This document shows positions 54,165 to 61,294 of a stretch of DNA of 64,000 bases, piece by piece. The translations under genes were made by a program, and so were the position numbers. The DNA is from a virus. The DNA is taken from positions 52,158-116,157 of the IMG/VR virus record IMGVR_UViG_3300008450_000005, one strand, 5' to 3'. Each line of letters begins with the position of its first letter. The first letter of the stretch is position 1. A model generated the notes under the pieces. The model was not told where the DNA came from and searched no databases. It saw only the letters and a list, made by a program, of their open reading frames with translations.

Positions 54165-54968
54165 ATGAAGAACCTAATGCTTTTTGAGGATTTCTCCTTG
54201 ATACCGAAGAATAATATTCTATCCAAGATATTGGACGAAATTGATCCTGATATTCATGATCTTGTTGAAAAAATAAAGAAACAATTTCAGAAAAAATTTG
54301 AAAAACCAATGTCTAAATACGACGAGGAATTAACACGTTTGACAGTTATCAGTGACCTCGTTAAATCGATTGGTAACCACACTAAGCCAGATGATAAACT
54401 CAAAGAAATTGGCACCAGTGTTTCACCTAAAGGTAATTTGGAAATTGACGCTATAATTGTTAGAGACGAAAAAGAGTATCCTTTAAGTACTGAGGTGATT
54501 TACGCAGGTGGTCACAACATCCAAAGGTTACACTATCGATACATCACCAAAACTAGATTACCCAAATCCGTGAAGAACGAGCTAGCAGAAGAGTACCAGA
54601 AGAAAATCAAAAAAATGACAGCTGCTGAAAAACTTCGCAATGAGATTGAGAGTTTTGAAAAAAGAATTGAATCAAATGATAAAAGGGTAAAAGATTCGAA
54701 GACCTATAAAGATGATGAGATATTTGCGCTAAAGCAAAAAGAGAAAGATGCTTTCGTTTGGCCAAGCTGGGAAGAGCTTGTTTCAAGGGGTGCAGATAAG
54801 AACTACGATTACAGTGAGGAGAAGTTCAATAAGGAGAAAGAAGAGAGCAGAATAAGATCGATTAATTTCTGGAAAACACAAAATATTGAATGGCCGGAGA
54901 AAAATAGCGTTGCTCTTCGGAAAGAAGTTGATAAATTAGCGAAAAAATTAGCTGCTATCGAGCAGTAA
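54165..54968 (+). CDS. Hypothetical protein with capsid-targeting-like N-terminus
   Basis: 267 residues, start MKNLMLFEDFSLIPKNN (shared leader). N-terminal alpha/beta domain (GNLEIDAIIVRDEKEYPLSTEVIYAGGHNI) with a later charged coiled coil (about residues 140-195). It lies just before the tmRNA gene. No family is recognised. A packaged, possibly protease-cleaved protein is a hypothesis. Confidence 0.5.
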   Translation: MKNLMLFEDFSLIPKNNILSKILDEIDPDIHDLVEKIKKQFQKKFEKPMSKYDEELTRLTVISDLVKSIGNHTKPDDKLKEIGTSVSPKGNLEIDAIIVRDEKEYPLSTEVIYAGGHNIQRLHYRYITKTRLPKSVKNELAEEYQKKIKKMTAAEKLRNEIESFEKRIESNDKRVKDSKTYKDDEIFALKQKEKDAFVWPSWEELVSRGADKNYDYSEEKFNKEKEESRIRSINFWKTQNIEWPEKNSVALRKEVDKLAKKLAAIEQ

Positions 54969-54982
54969 GTTCTTTAACATAT

Positions 54983-55357
54983 GGGTCCGAATTGGAATCG
55001 ATTGGCGATATCTAGTTTGGAGAAGCAGGCAGAGTTAGTATCGGAAACTCTTTAATCACCTATACAAAAATTTAAATGGCGAAACGTCAACAATGACCTT
55101 CGAAGATGCAATGTCTTTCGTTGGTGCTGAAGCTCTCGTAGCATAAGCAAAGGGCCGGTGGTTGCCCAGGAACAGAAATCCACCAAGAGGTGCTATTCTA
55201 ACCCAATAGAATGCAGAAGATTAGTTCTCAGTAAACCGAACTGCTAAAATAAGGGAATTGTGAAGTTTGCCGATTTAGAAAAATCGTCTAAGCCTGTGAA
55301 TGATTCTTCAGATGGAGTCGAGCAAGACCGGGGAGTCGGAGCCCCGCGGATCCACCA
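54983..55357 (+). ncRNA. ssrA: tmRNA (SsrA), phage-encoded
   Basis: A 375-base RNA gene. The 5' end GGGTCCG pairs with 3' CGGATCC (7 bp with one G-T) to form the tRNA-like acceptor stem, followed by an encoded ACCA. The 5' region GAATTGGAATCGATTGG and the 3' region TAAGCCTGTGAATG match conserved tmRNA sequences. A T-arm-like stem CGGGG/CCCCG precedes the acceptor. The tag frame starts at GGC 55078 and reads GETSTMTFEDAMSFVGAEAL then VA, ending with TAA at 55144-55146: 22 residues starting GE as in Bacteroidota and ending ALVA. Pseudoknot-rich sequence follows. It rescues stalled ribosomes and tags proteins for proteolysis. Confidence 0.9.
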
Positions 55358-55364
55358 CTAGGAT

Positions 55365-55403
55365 ATCCCGTATTTCGGATATATAAATTATGAAATACGG
55401 GAT
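55365..55403 (+). repeat. Perfect 12 bp inverted repeat enclosing promoter and start codon
   Basis: ATCCCGTATTTC (55365-55376) and GAAATACGGGAT (55392-55403) flank GGATATATAAATTAT, which holds the late-type motif and the first bases of the ATG at 55390. An upstream transcript would fold and hide the start codon; one starting at the late motif would lack the 5' arm. T4 genes such as e and soc use such a switch. Confidence 0.6.
55378..55389 (+). promoter_or_regulatory. Late-type promoter motif (GGATATATAAAT) abutting start codon
   Basis: Ends directly at the ATG at 55390, inside the loop of the 12 bp inverted repeat. A leaderless late mRNA is implied. Confidence 0.55.
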
Positions 55404-56064
55404 TCTTACATTATTCTTATTACCGCTGGCGTTATTTTCCCAGCACGCTTTGAACATGACTTACTCACAGGGAAGTAACGTTAAAAATTTTAATCAGTTC
55501 TCAGCTCTTTACAATTTTCAATACACAGACACCATCTCTAAAAACACTTTTGAAACTAACATCAATTTCGATTATGGTAGTCAGGATAAAGTTGTCAACT
55601 CGAGAGACTTTTCGATTTCACTCAGAGAACGATTGTACTGGGGTCCTGTGGAAGGATTTATGAACATCCAAAATGATCAATCTTTAGCTCGTGGTATCGA
55701 TAATAGAATCATGGGAGGAGTTGGATTAGAAAAACAATTAGTCAAAAAAGGAGGGTTATCCCTTTCAGTAAGCGACGGAGGTTTGTTTGAGCTTACGAAA
55801 TTTACTACCAGAGGTGAATTTTCAAAAGTTAGAAATTCTTTCAGAGTTCAGGTTAAAAACAAGGGCAAGGTTAAATTCAAAAGTAATCTGATGGTCCAAC
55901 ACAACATTAAAGATCTGAGTGATTACATCGTTATCTCCAATACTACACTAGGCATGCCTTTGAGTTCAATGATTGATTTTACCGCAAGATATTCATACAT
56001 CCAGGAAACCTTCGTAAATAAATCTACAGACTTCTTAACTTTCGGTGTGGAGATAAATTTCTAA
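55390..56064 (+). CDS. Secreted outer-membrane beta-barrel protein (DUF481-like)
   Basis: 224 residues. Signal peptide KYGILTLFLLPLALFSQHA with cleavage near LFS-QHA. The mature part alternates polar and aromatic residues in beta strands and ends with a terminal Phe (VEINF), the barrel signature. It resembles the DUF481 family of outer-membrane proteins. A phage gene of this type may change the host surface, for example by blocking superinfection, but no evidence for the target is visible. Control by the inverted repeat suggests it is only made late. Confidence 0.6.
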   Translation: MKYGILTLFLLPLALFSQHALNMTYSQGSNVKNFNQFSALYNFQYTDTISKNTFETNINFDYGSQDKVVNSRDFSISLRERLYWGPVEGFMNIQNDQSLARGIDNRIMGGVGLEKQLVKKGGLSLSVSDGGLFELTKFTTRGEFSKVRNSFRVQVKNKGKVKFKSNLMVQHNIKDLSDYIVISNTTLGMPLSSMIDFTARYSYIQETFVNKSTDFLTFGVEINF

Positions 56065-56072
56065 ATTTTTTA

Positions 56073-56080
56073 GATAAATA
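56073..56080 (+). promoter_or_regulatory. Late-type promoter motif (GATAAATA)
   Basis: In the 36-base gap after the barrel gene, 20 bases before the ATG at 56101. Confidence 0.45.
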
Positions 56081-56100
56081 ACAGAAAAAATAAATTAATT

Positions 56101-56364
56101 ATGCCTGACATTAGTAAATTTTCCTTTGCAGAAATGTGTTCTAACGAGAACGGAAAAACATCCGGAAGCGGAACCGTTGGAATCGTGGTTTCTCTTATTG
56201 GAACCTTGTGTTTCTTGCTGGGATCACTCGATAAAATGTTCTTCAGCGGAACAGTAGATATTTTGACCCAATCCATCTTGGTTATCACGATTGGAGTTGG
56301 TCTTTTGGGATATAGAAAGTCTATACCTGGTAAACCAGCTGATGATTCAGCTAAAGAAAAATAA
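56101..56364 (+). CDS. Small two-helix membrane protein
   Basis: 87 residues. Two membrane helices (GTVGIVVSLIGTLCFLLG and ILTQSILVITIGVGLLGY) with a short loop; N- and C-termini are hydrophilic. Size and layout would suit a class II holin or an envelope protein; the transglycosylase is 2 kb upstream. The role is not proven. Confidence 0.5.
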   Translation: MPDISKFSFAEMCSNENGKTSGSGTVGIVVSLIGTLCFLLGSLDKMFFSGTVDILTQSILVITIGVGLLGYRKSIPGKPADDSAKEK

Positions 56365-56382
56365 AACAAATTAAATTAACTT

Positions 56383-56964
56383 ATGAGAAACCTATTTTTT
56401 ATCGTGGGGATGCTGTTGCATCTTCAACTATTCGCACAGAAAGACACATTTGTAGTAAGACCATCATTCGAGGTTGTCTACAGCCAAAAGAAAAAGCAAC
56501 CTTTGGTTCTAACCTACAAGGTAGAGTCTCTCCCGTGTAATGCAACCCGTAAGGGAATGGATTTTTTCCCAGAGAAGGGTATCATCACTTCATTGGATCC
56601 AGACTATGCTAATAATGATTATGATAAAGGGCATTTTGCTCCTGCTGCTAGCTTTTGCCAATCAAGAGATTTAATGCTTTCAACTTTTTCTTATTTAAAT
56701 TGCGCACTCCAACACTATAAATTGAATCGTGGATCATGGAAAGAATTAGAGGAGCAGGAAAGAACTTGGGCTCAAACCGAAGTTATCAAAGTTAAAATTG
56801 AATCCTTTTATGATGCTACTCCAAACCTTTTACCAACCGGTGCAGATATTCCAGACGGCTTTACAAAAACTATTACTTTTACTAAGACTGGTCAGGTGAG
56901 AAAATACTATTTCCCCAATAAAGAATGCCCTGGAAATTTTGATCTATATAGAATAGCCAATTAA
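56383..56964 (+). CDS. Secreted DNA/RNA non-specific endonuclease
   Basis: 193 residues. Signal peptide RNLFFIVGMLLHLQLFAQ (cleavage near FAQ-KD). The catalytic motif DKGHFAPAAS (81-90, His84) corresponds to DRGHxxPA of the NucA/EndoG family, and LNRGSWKELEE (115-124) to the LNRGxWxxLE metal-binding region. A periplasmic or secreted nuclease could degrade host DNA released on lysis, DNA of competing phages, or DNA in biofilm. Export is inferred from the signal. Confidence 0.85.
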   Translation: MRNLFFIVGMLLHLQLFAQKDTFVVRPSFEVVYSQKKKQPLVLTYKVESLPCNATRKGMDFFPEKGIITSLDPDYANNDYDKGHFAPAASFCQSRDLMLSTFSYLNCALQHYKLNRGSWKELEEQERTWAQTEVIKVKIESFYDATPNLLPTGADIPDGFTKTITFTKTGQVRKYYFPNKECPGNFDLYRIAN

Positions 56965-57001
56965 AGAAAACTTTTATCAACTTTTTTATATAATACTTGA
57001 A

Positions 57002-57280
57002 ATGAACAATAATTTTGAAATTTTGAAAATGTCGGCCGACTGGTGTGGACCGTGTCAGGCAACAAAACCTACTTTTGCATCTTTCGCTACAAGCCATCCC
57101 GCTATCGCCTGTAAAGAGGTTAACGTTGATACAGAGGGCGATTTGGCAAGAAGCTATAATGTCAGGGGAATTCCTGCATTGATCTTTTTGAAAGATGGTG
57201 AAGTTGTAAATCGTCACGTCGGAGCATTTTCTTTAGCACAATTGGAGGAGTTATCCTCTGCTGCCTTTGGCACTTTATGA
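57002..57280 (+). CDS. Thioredoxin
   Basis: 92 residues, WCGPC redox motif (Cys15 and Cys18), cis-Pro segment RGIPALIFL, and a C-terminal helix. It lacks the first strand of the E. coli protein but keeps the core. It overlaps the methylglyoxal synthase by ATGA and may serve as reductant for the phage NrdA. Not the 'T7 processivity' type by context. Confidence 0.9.
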   Translation: MNNNFEILKMSADWCGPCQATKPTFASFATSHPAIACKEVNVDTEGDLARSYNVRGIPALIFLKDGEVVNRHVGAFSLAQLEELSSAAFGTL

Positions 57281-57648
57281 AAATTGCTATTATAGCACAC
57301 GATGGCATGAAAGCTCAAATGGTGAGCTTTCTTATGCACAACAGAAAATTAATTAAAAGCAGCGGAACAGAGATTGTTGCCACTGGCACCACCGGTAAGT
57401 TCGTAAAAGAAGCCGGACTGGATGTCCAGTGCGTAAAATCTGGTCCTCTGGGAGGTGATGCACAGATAGCGTCGATGATGGTAGAGGGAAAGATCGATAT
57501 GATTTTCTTTTTTCGAGATCCATTAGGGAAACATCCTCATGAGCCTGATGTACAAATGTTATTAAGGCTTTGCGATGTTCATAATGTACCATTGGCAACA
57601 AACCCAGCAACTGCCGAAAGATTAATTAAGACGCTAGAACAAATATGA
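57277..57648 (+). CDS. mgsA: Methylglyoxal synthase
   Basis: 123 residues. SGPLGGDAQI and the FFFRDPLGKHPHEPDVQMLLRLCDV segment (as FFFRDPLGKHPHEP then DVQMLLRLCDV) match MgsA, with the catalytic Asp in GGD and the substrate Asp/His in PHEPDV. E. coli MgsA is 152 residues; the core is intact. The enzyme converts dihydroxyacetone phosphate to methylglyoxal and phosphate. Phage use could be phosphate release or glycolytic overflow control during infection; unproven. ATGA-coupled to both neighbours. Confidence 0.88.
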   Translation: MKIAIIAHDGMKAQMVSFLMHNRKLIKSSGTEIVATGTTGKFVKEAGLDVQCVKSGPLGGDAQIASMMVEGKIDMIFFFRDPLGKHPHEPDVQMLLRLCDVHNVPLATNPATAERLIKTLEQI

Positions 57649-58451
57649 CCAAAACATTCCAGAAACCGTCAGATGCAATTACCTGGACAAAAAAATCCAT
57701 GTATGATTACGGTTATGAAGTAAGAACCGAAAAATGGCAAAGCGTTGATGCTCCAGATTCGATGTGGGAGAAGCTAAATCACTCTTTTGCATTTGTGGTT
57801 CCTGAGACTATTGATGAATTGGTCAAAGAGGTACGTCCAAATCTGCCATGGGCGGATGATCACTTCGCTGAAAGAGTTAGCGGGATTCCTTACAATCCTC
57901 CTCCGTCCAATGAATGGTGGCCATTCAACCAAAAGAAGAATGCTGAATTTAAGAAGGATGAAAAATTCTCACACACATATCCCGAAAGGATCTGGCCGAA
58001 ATTCGGCGGAGAGAAATTTTCAGAATCTTTAATGAGCGATCATATCGAGCAGCCACACAATGGAATCAGATTCGCTTATGGCGACTTTTACGATGTATTA
58101 GATCTATTAGAGAAAGAACCTTATACCAGGCAAGCTTATCTCCCCATGTGGTTCCCTGAGGACACTGGATCTGTCCACGGAGAAAGGGTTCCTTGCTCAC
58201 TTGGATGGCACTTTATTCGGAGAGGAGATCACTTGCACATTAACTATTACATCAGATCATGTGATTTCATCAGACACTTCCGTGATGACATCTATTTAGC
58301 CTGCCGCAAACTTCATTGGGCTTTGGATATCCTTAGGGATAAGGACCCAGAAAAGTGGAAAGATGTAAAACCAGGATGGTTTACCATGCATATTACCTCT
58401 CTGCATTGCTTTAATTCGGAGAAAGGATTATTAAAATTAGCCAAAACGTGA
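57645..58451 (+). CDS. Thymidylate-synthase-family enzyme, dCMP hydroxymethylase-like
   Basis: 268 residues. The TS core is visible: RQAYLPMWFPEDTG, catalytic Cys184 in RVPCSLGWHF, and the phosphate-binding RSCD at 204-207. Counting 11 residues from Arg204 as in E. coli ThyA (Arg166 to Asn177) gives Asp215 where TS has Asn177. In T4 dCMP hydroxymethylase the equivalent residue is Asp179 and it selects dCMP over dUMP. The protein therefore looks like a dCMP hydroxymethylase or related pyrimidine-modifying enzyme. A canonical thyA is also present at 63416. ATGA-coupled to mgsA. Confidence 0.75.
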   Translation: MTKTFQKPSDAITWTKKSMYDYGYEVRTEKWQSVDAPDSMWEKLNHSFAFVVPETIDELVKEVRPNLPWADDHFAERVSGIPYNPPPSNEWWPFNQKKNAEFKKDEKFSHTYPERIWPKFGGEKFSESLMSDHIEQPHNGIRFAYGDFYDVLDLLEKEPYTRQAYLPMWFPEDTGSVHGERVPCSLGWHFIRRGDHLHINYYIRSCDFIRHFRDDIYLACRKLHWALDILRDKDPEKWKDVKPGWFTMHITSLHCFNSEKGLLKLAKT

Positions 58452-58452
58452 C

Positions 58453-58590
58453 ATGAAAGACTCTAAATTACCCACAGAAAAAAAATTAGAACTATTCGAA
58501 AAGATCTACAATCTTATGATGGAGAAACCTAATGATTATGAACTGGGACATGAAATAAGGATGCTATTCATTAAAAACATTAAGAAGTAA
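58453..58590 (+). CDS. Very small hypothetical protein (45 aa)
   Basis: Starts 1 base after the TS-like stop: MKDSKLPTEKKLELFEKIY and ends RMLFIKNIKK. A single charged amphipathic helix pair; DYELGHEIR partly resembles the EEYExC motif but has no Cys. It ends 2 bases before the next start. Supported by tight spacing only. Confidence 0.4.
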   Translation: MKDSKLPTEKKLELFEKIYNLMMEKPNDYELGHEIRMLFIKNIKK

Positions 58591-58592
58591 AT

Positions 58593-58871
58593 ATGACAGA
58601 AGAAAAAAATTACCCCGGTCGTAAATTTAAAAAACCCTCGGATGGAATGCTGAAGTACTACGCCGACCTCTTTCTTAGGAATCAAAACAAATGGATCAGA
58701 AAGTCGATGATCAAGCCAGAACAGCTAGGGTCTAAATTCGTCCATGACGGCGTTGAGTATGAACTAGTCGGGTCAGTATCTCCCAAAGAATTCTTGATTA
58801 GAGATGCATCCGATGATTTTTTCCTTGTTTTAACGAGTATCGTAGATCCGTATCTACTACCCAAAGAATGA
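58593..58871 (+). CDS. Small hypothetical protein
   Basis: 92 residues; basic start (GRKFKKPSDGMLKYYADLFLRNQNKWI in part: GRKFKKPSDGMLKYYADLF) then a beta-rich end (GVEYELVGSVSPKEFLIRD). Overlaps the next gene by ATGA. No family is recognised. Confidence 0.45.
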   Translation: MTEEKNYPGRKFKKPSDGMLKYYADLFLRNQNKWIRKSMIKPEQLGSKFVHDGVEYELVGSVSPKEFLIRDASDDFFLVLTSIVDPYLLPKE

Positions 58872-59089
58872 ACTTTTACATTTTTTCCCATACCCCGTTC
58901 CACCATCTTCAGCTTTGTCAGATTCTAGCTAACTCTGAATGCGATATAATTGAGGATAAAATTCTGGGATTGGGGAATTTACCTTATGGGAAGTTTTTAA
59001 TTGAATCCACTGAGGATCTATATGAAGTATTAGAAGGTCTCCCAGGGATTTCAGTCCAAGATGCTGACAAGGAAATCGAGGATATATAA
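58868..59089 (+). CDS. Small hypothetical protein
   Basis: 73 residues, alpha/beta, with HTPFHHLQLCQIL near the start and an acidic C-terminus. ATGA-coupled to the previous gene; a late-type motif overlaps its stop codon. No family is recognised. Confidence 0.45.
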   Translation: MNFYIFSHTPFHHLQLCQILANSECDIIEDKILGLGNLPYGKFLIESTEDLYEVLEGLPGISVQDADKEIEDI

Positions 59090-59091
59090 GG
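59080..59091 (+). promoter_or_regulatory. Late-type promoter motif (GGATATATAAGG)
   Basis: Overlaps the previous stop codon, 24 bases before the ATG at 59116. Confidence 0.4.
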
Positions 59092-59115
59092 ACATCTACA
59101 AATAACATTTCCTAG

Positions 59116-59493
59116 ATGGAGAATTTTTCGACCACATTAGAGCACATCCTTGAAGAGCTAAAAACCATGAAGGGCAAATTGCCTAATGGTGAATTGGAAT
59201 CTATGAGCAATCAGATCAAGTATGTGAAGGAATCCCAGCAAGACTTAAAGTCTGACATCTCGGAAATAAAAAAGAAACTTTTCAATCCTGAAGACGGTAT
59301 CATAGTGAAGGTTAATGAAGCCAGAAAATATATCGTTAAACAGGAAGAGAAGGAGGACGAATACGACAGAATATTAATGGATATTGATTCATTAAAAAAA
59401 TGGCAGAGCGGGGTTAATAAAGCACTTTGGATTCTGTTCGGTGCATTAACCGGGTTAACCATTGAATTACTCATGATCTTATTTTCAAAATAA
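59116..59493 (+). CDS. Coiled-coil protein with C-terminal membrane anchor
   Basis: 125 residues. Long heptad helices (about 5-95) and one C-terminal membrane helix (ALWILFGALTGLTIELLMILF). It is a tail-anchored coiled coil, a layout seen in some holins and envelope-associated phage proteins. The stop is followed 1 base later by the next gene. Confidence 0.5.
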   Translation: MENFSTTLEHILEELKTMKGKLPNGELESMSNQIKYVKESQQDLKSDISEIKKKLFNPEDGIIVKVNEARKYIVKQEEKEDEYDRILMDIDSLKKWQSGVNKALWILFGALTGLTIELLMILFSK

Positions 59494-59494
59494 A

Positions 59495-59740
59495 ATGGAA
59501 GAAACAAATAACACACAAGAAGAGAATAAAGGATACGAATCCGATTATTCTAAAGCAGGAGAGGGCAACCATCCTCACAGTGATCACATGACCGATGACG
59601 GATTCGTTAAATGGTACGATCAGAAAAATTTCGGTACAAAAAGAGGTTCTTTCGGACTTCCACAACAAACCAATGGTAAAGCGATGACTTACACAGATTT
59701 CGTTGCTACCATTAAAAACTCGAAACTGCAAGGAGAATAA
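59495..59740 (+). CDS. Small acidic hypothetical protein
   Basis: 81 residues, disordered start rich in Asn, Glu and Gly, with a HPHSDHM cluster near residue 30, then a short ordered end (KAMTYTDFVATIKNSKLQGE). No family is recognised. Confidence 0.4.
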   Translation: MEETNNTQEENKGYESDYSKAGEGNHPHSDHMTDDGFVKWYDQKNFGTKRGSFGLPQQTNGKAMTYTDFVATIKNSKLQGE

Positions 59741-59741
59741 A

Positions 59742-60065
59742 ATGTTTGATGATCTAGATGACGACGATTCTCCTGAATTAGAATTCGGACCAGAGTTATC
59801 CGATGAGGAACAGGGAGAATTATGGGAATCCATATATTCCAAGATCTCAACAGCAGTTATCAACGATCACAATTTTGCAATCCTCTTTAACATGGTTCCG
59901 CCTGATTCTAATCCAGAAGAAGGCTCATCAGCCATTATCGAAAAAAATCAATTCGAAATCTTATTGACCAATTATCTAAAATGGTGCGAATTGAAAGAAA
60001 TGTTTGAGAGGTGCGCAGAAGTAAAGAAGCTATTACATAAACTTAAACCTACTAAACCTTTATAA
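59742..60065 (+). CDS. Small protein with MFERCAE helix motif
   Basis: 107 residues from ATG 59742 (the frame is open from 59703). Very acidic start (DDLDDDDSPELEFGPELSDEE), then a helical end with KEMFERCAEVKKL (85-97, Cys91), one of the five EEYExC-like motifs. Function unknown. Confidence 0.5.
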   Translation: MFDDLDDDDSPELEFGPELSDEEQGELWESIYSKISTAVINDHNFAILFNMVPPDSNPEEGSSAIIEKNQFEILLTNYLKWCELKEMFERCAEVKKLLHKLKPTKPL

Positions 60066-60066
60066 A

Positions 60067-60288
60067 ATGCAAGATTTTTTTAATCTACAGCAAGTAACCG
60101 TAGCTCCGATGGGTGCGTTCAGTATCCAAAAGGGAGACAGATTGAGAGACATTTTTTCCCGTAAGACCTATTACGTAGAAGGGGTATTCTTGAATGAGAA
60201 GAAGGAGCACCTTTTATTGGGCCATTATGATGATGTTCCAGGGGAGAAACTATATCTTCCGGTTAGGAATTTCGAAATGCTCAGATAA
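60067..60288 (+). CDS. Small beta-rich hypothetical protein
   Basis: 73 residues with alternating beta pattern (VTVAPMGAFSIQKGDRLRDIF, then YYVEGVFLNEKKEHLLLGHYDD in part). It begins 1 base after the previous stop. SH3-like or decoration role is a guess; no family is recognised. Confidence 0.4.
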   Translation: MQDFFNLQQVTVAPMGAFSIQKGDRLRDIFSRKTYYVEGVFLNEKKEHLLLGHYDDVPGEKLYLPVRNFEMLR

Positions 60289-60310
60289 AATTCTGATTTC
60301 TAAATTTTCC

Positions 60311-60319
60311 GATAAATAG
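60311..60319 (+). promoter_or_regulatory. Late-type promoter motif (GATAAATAG)
   Basis: In the 72-base gap before the ATG at 60361, 41 bases upstream. A short TCTCC...GGAGA inverted repeat follows it. Confidence 0.4.
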
Positions 60320-60360
60320 CATAGAATCTCCGGAACCTGGAGACCGAATAAATTGTAGAT

Positions 60361-61044
60361 ATGGCTGTACCAACTTCGGATATTAAACTTAGTGATATTT
60401 GGGCTGAAGCCAATGGGGCATACAGCTCAGGAGCTCTGAGTTTACTCGACATCTCTTTTTTCTCCTATTTTGCCGGACCCAATGGATCTAATTCCAGATC
60501 AGACAACAACTGGGGGGTACAAGAGGGAAGCGGTGATAACCGGATTTATGGAACAAACTATAAGACGGATAATTACGAAATGGGTGATTATTCGGGTCTT
60601 ACCTATTTTTACGATCAGGGAACATTTCAGGTCAATATTCAGATCACGAATAATTTAACCGTACCAACCACACCTCCAGATCCTCCGGATCTCAATGATG
60701 TGAATGTGAACATTGAACTGTGGGATTCTACTTTTTCCTACCAGTATTTAGCAGGAGGTGGGCAGGCAATGTCTGGAGGAGGGCAATACGGTCCGAGTGA
60801 CGTGAGTTCTTCCGCCGACCCCATCATATTTCGCGGATATTGGAAAGTTGTTATCTCAGGATCAAATCCTATGTTTGCCGGGTGCCTTGCGGACCTTACC
60901 ATCAATGGTAATACTATTTTTACGGGTCAGGCCGTTTCGGGAGGTCCCGGCGGAACGACCTTTGATTCCACCGGATTCAGTACAGAGGACGTTGCCCCAT
61001 TCGGCGGTGTCACTGGCTTGTGGTTTAATGTAACGGTTTACTAA
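60361..61044 (+). CDS. Gly/Asn-rich virion-type protein
   Basis: 227 residues. It starts MAVPTSDIKLSDIWAEANG, a common pattern of phage structural proteins, and continues with Gly/Ser/Asn-rich beta sequence (GGGQAMSGGGQYGPSD, GPGGTTFDSTG). A Pro-rich joint (PTTPPDPPDL) separates two beta domains. No signal peptide. The gene stands apart from the main structural block, but a late-type motif is upstream. Fibre or decoration role inferred. Confidence 0.5.
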   Translation: MAVPTSDIKLSDIWAEANGAYSSGALSLLDISFFSYFAGPNGSNSRSDNNWGVQEGSGDNRIYGTNYKTDNYEMGDYSGLTYFYDQGTFQVNIQITNNLTVPTTPPDPPDLNDVNVNIELWDSTFSYQYLAGGGQAMSGGGQYGPSDVSSSADPIIFRGYWKVVISGSNPMFAGCLADLTINGNTIFTGQAVSGGPGGTTFDSTGFSTEDVAPFGGVTGLWFNVTVY

Positions 61045-61045
61045 A

Positions 61046-61264
61046 ATGATAATTATAGATTGGATAGAAACTTACATTTTTTTAGGATATCCACCCAGTC
61101 ATCAGCTTGAGGAAGAAATTTTCAGTAAGGCTAAACAGGTTGGTTCAAGCTGGAAAAGGGGGAATCCCAAAGACCCGAATTCCTACCCATTTCTATCAAA
61201 AATATCATTCTATCCGAAGCCTTTTCTAGAGAAATATTTCCAGGACAGAGTCGGTAGTCAGTAG
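61046..61264 (+). CDS. Small hypothetical protein
   Basis: 72 residues, start 1 base after the previous stop. Hydrophobic start then basic (SKAKQVGSSWKRGN), aromatic/proline end (YPFLSKISFYPKPFL). No family is recognised. Confidence 0.4.
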   Translation: MIIIDWIETYIFLGYPPSHQLEEEIFSKAKQVGSSWKRGNPKDPNSYPFLSKISFYPKPFLEKYFQDRVGSQ

Positions 61265-61271
61265 ATAAATA
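61264..61271 (+). promoter_or_regulatory. Late-type promoter motif (GATAAATA)
   Basis: Overlaps the last base of the previous gene and lies 23 bases before the ATG at 61295. Confidence 0.4.
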
Positions 61272-61294
61272 TCCAACATAAAGATAATGATAGC

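Noticed and set aside
57002-57280. Thioredoxin as a polymerase processivity factor (T7 type)
   Set aside because: The polymerase is family B and a gp45-like clamp is encoded, so a T7-type role is unlikely.
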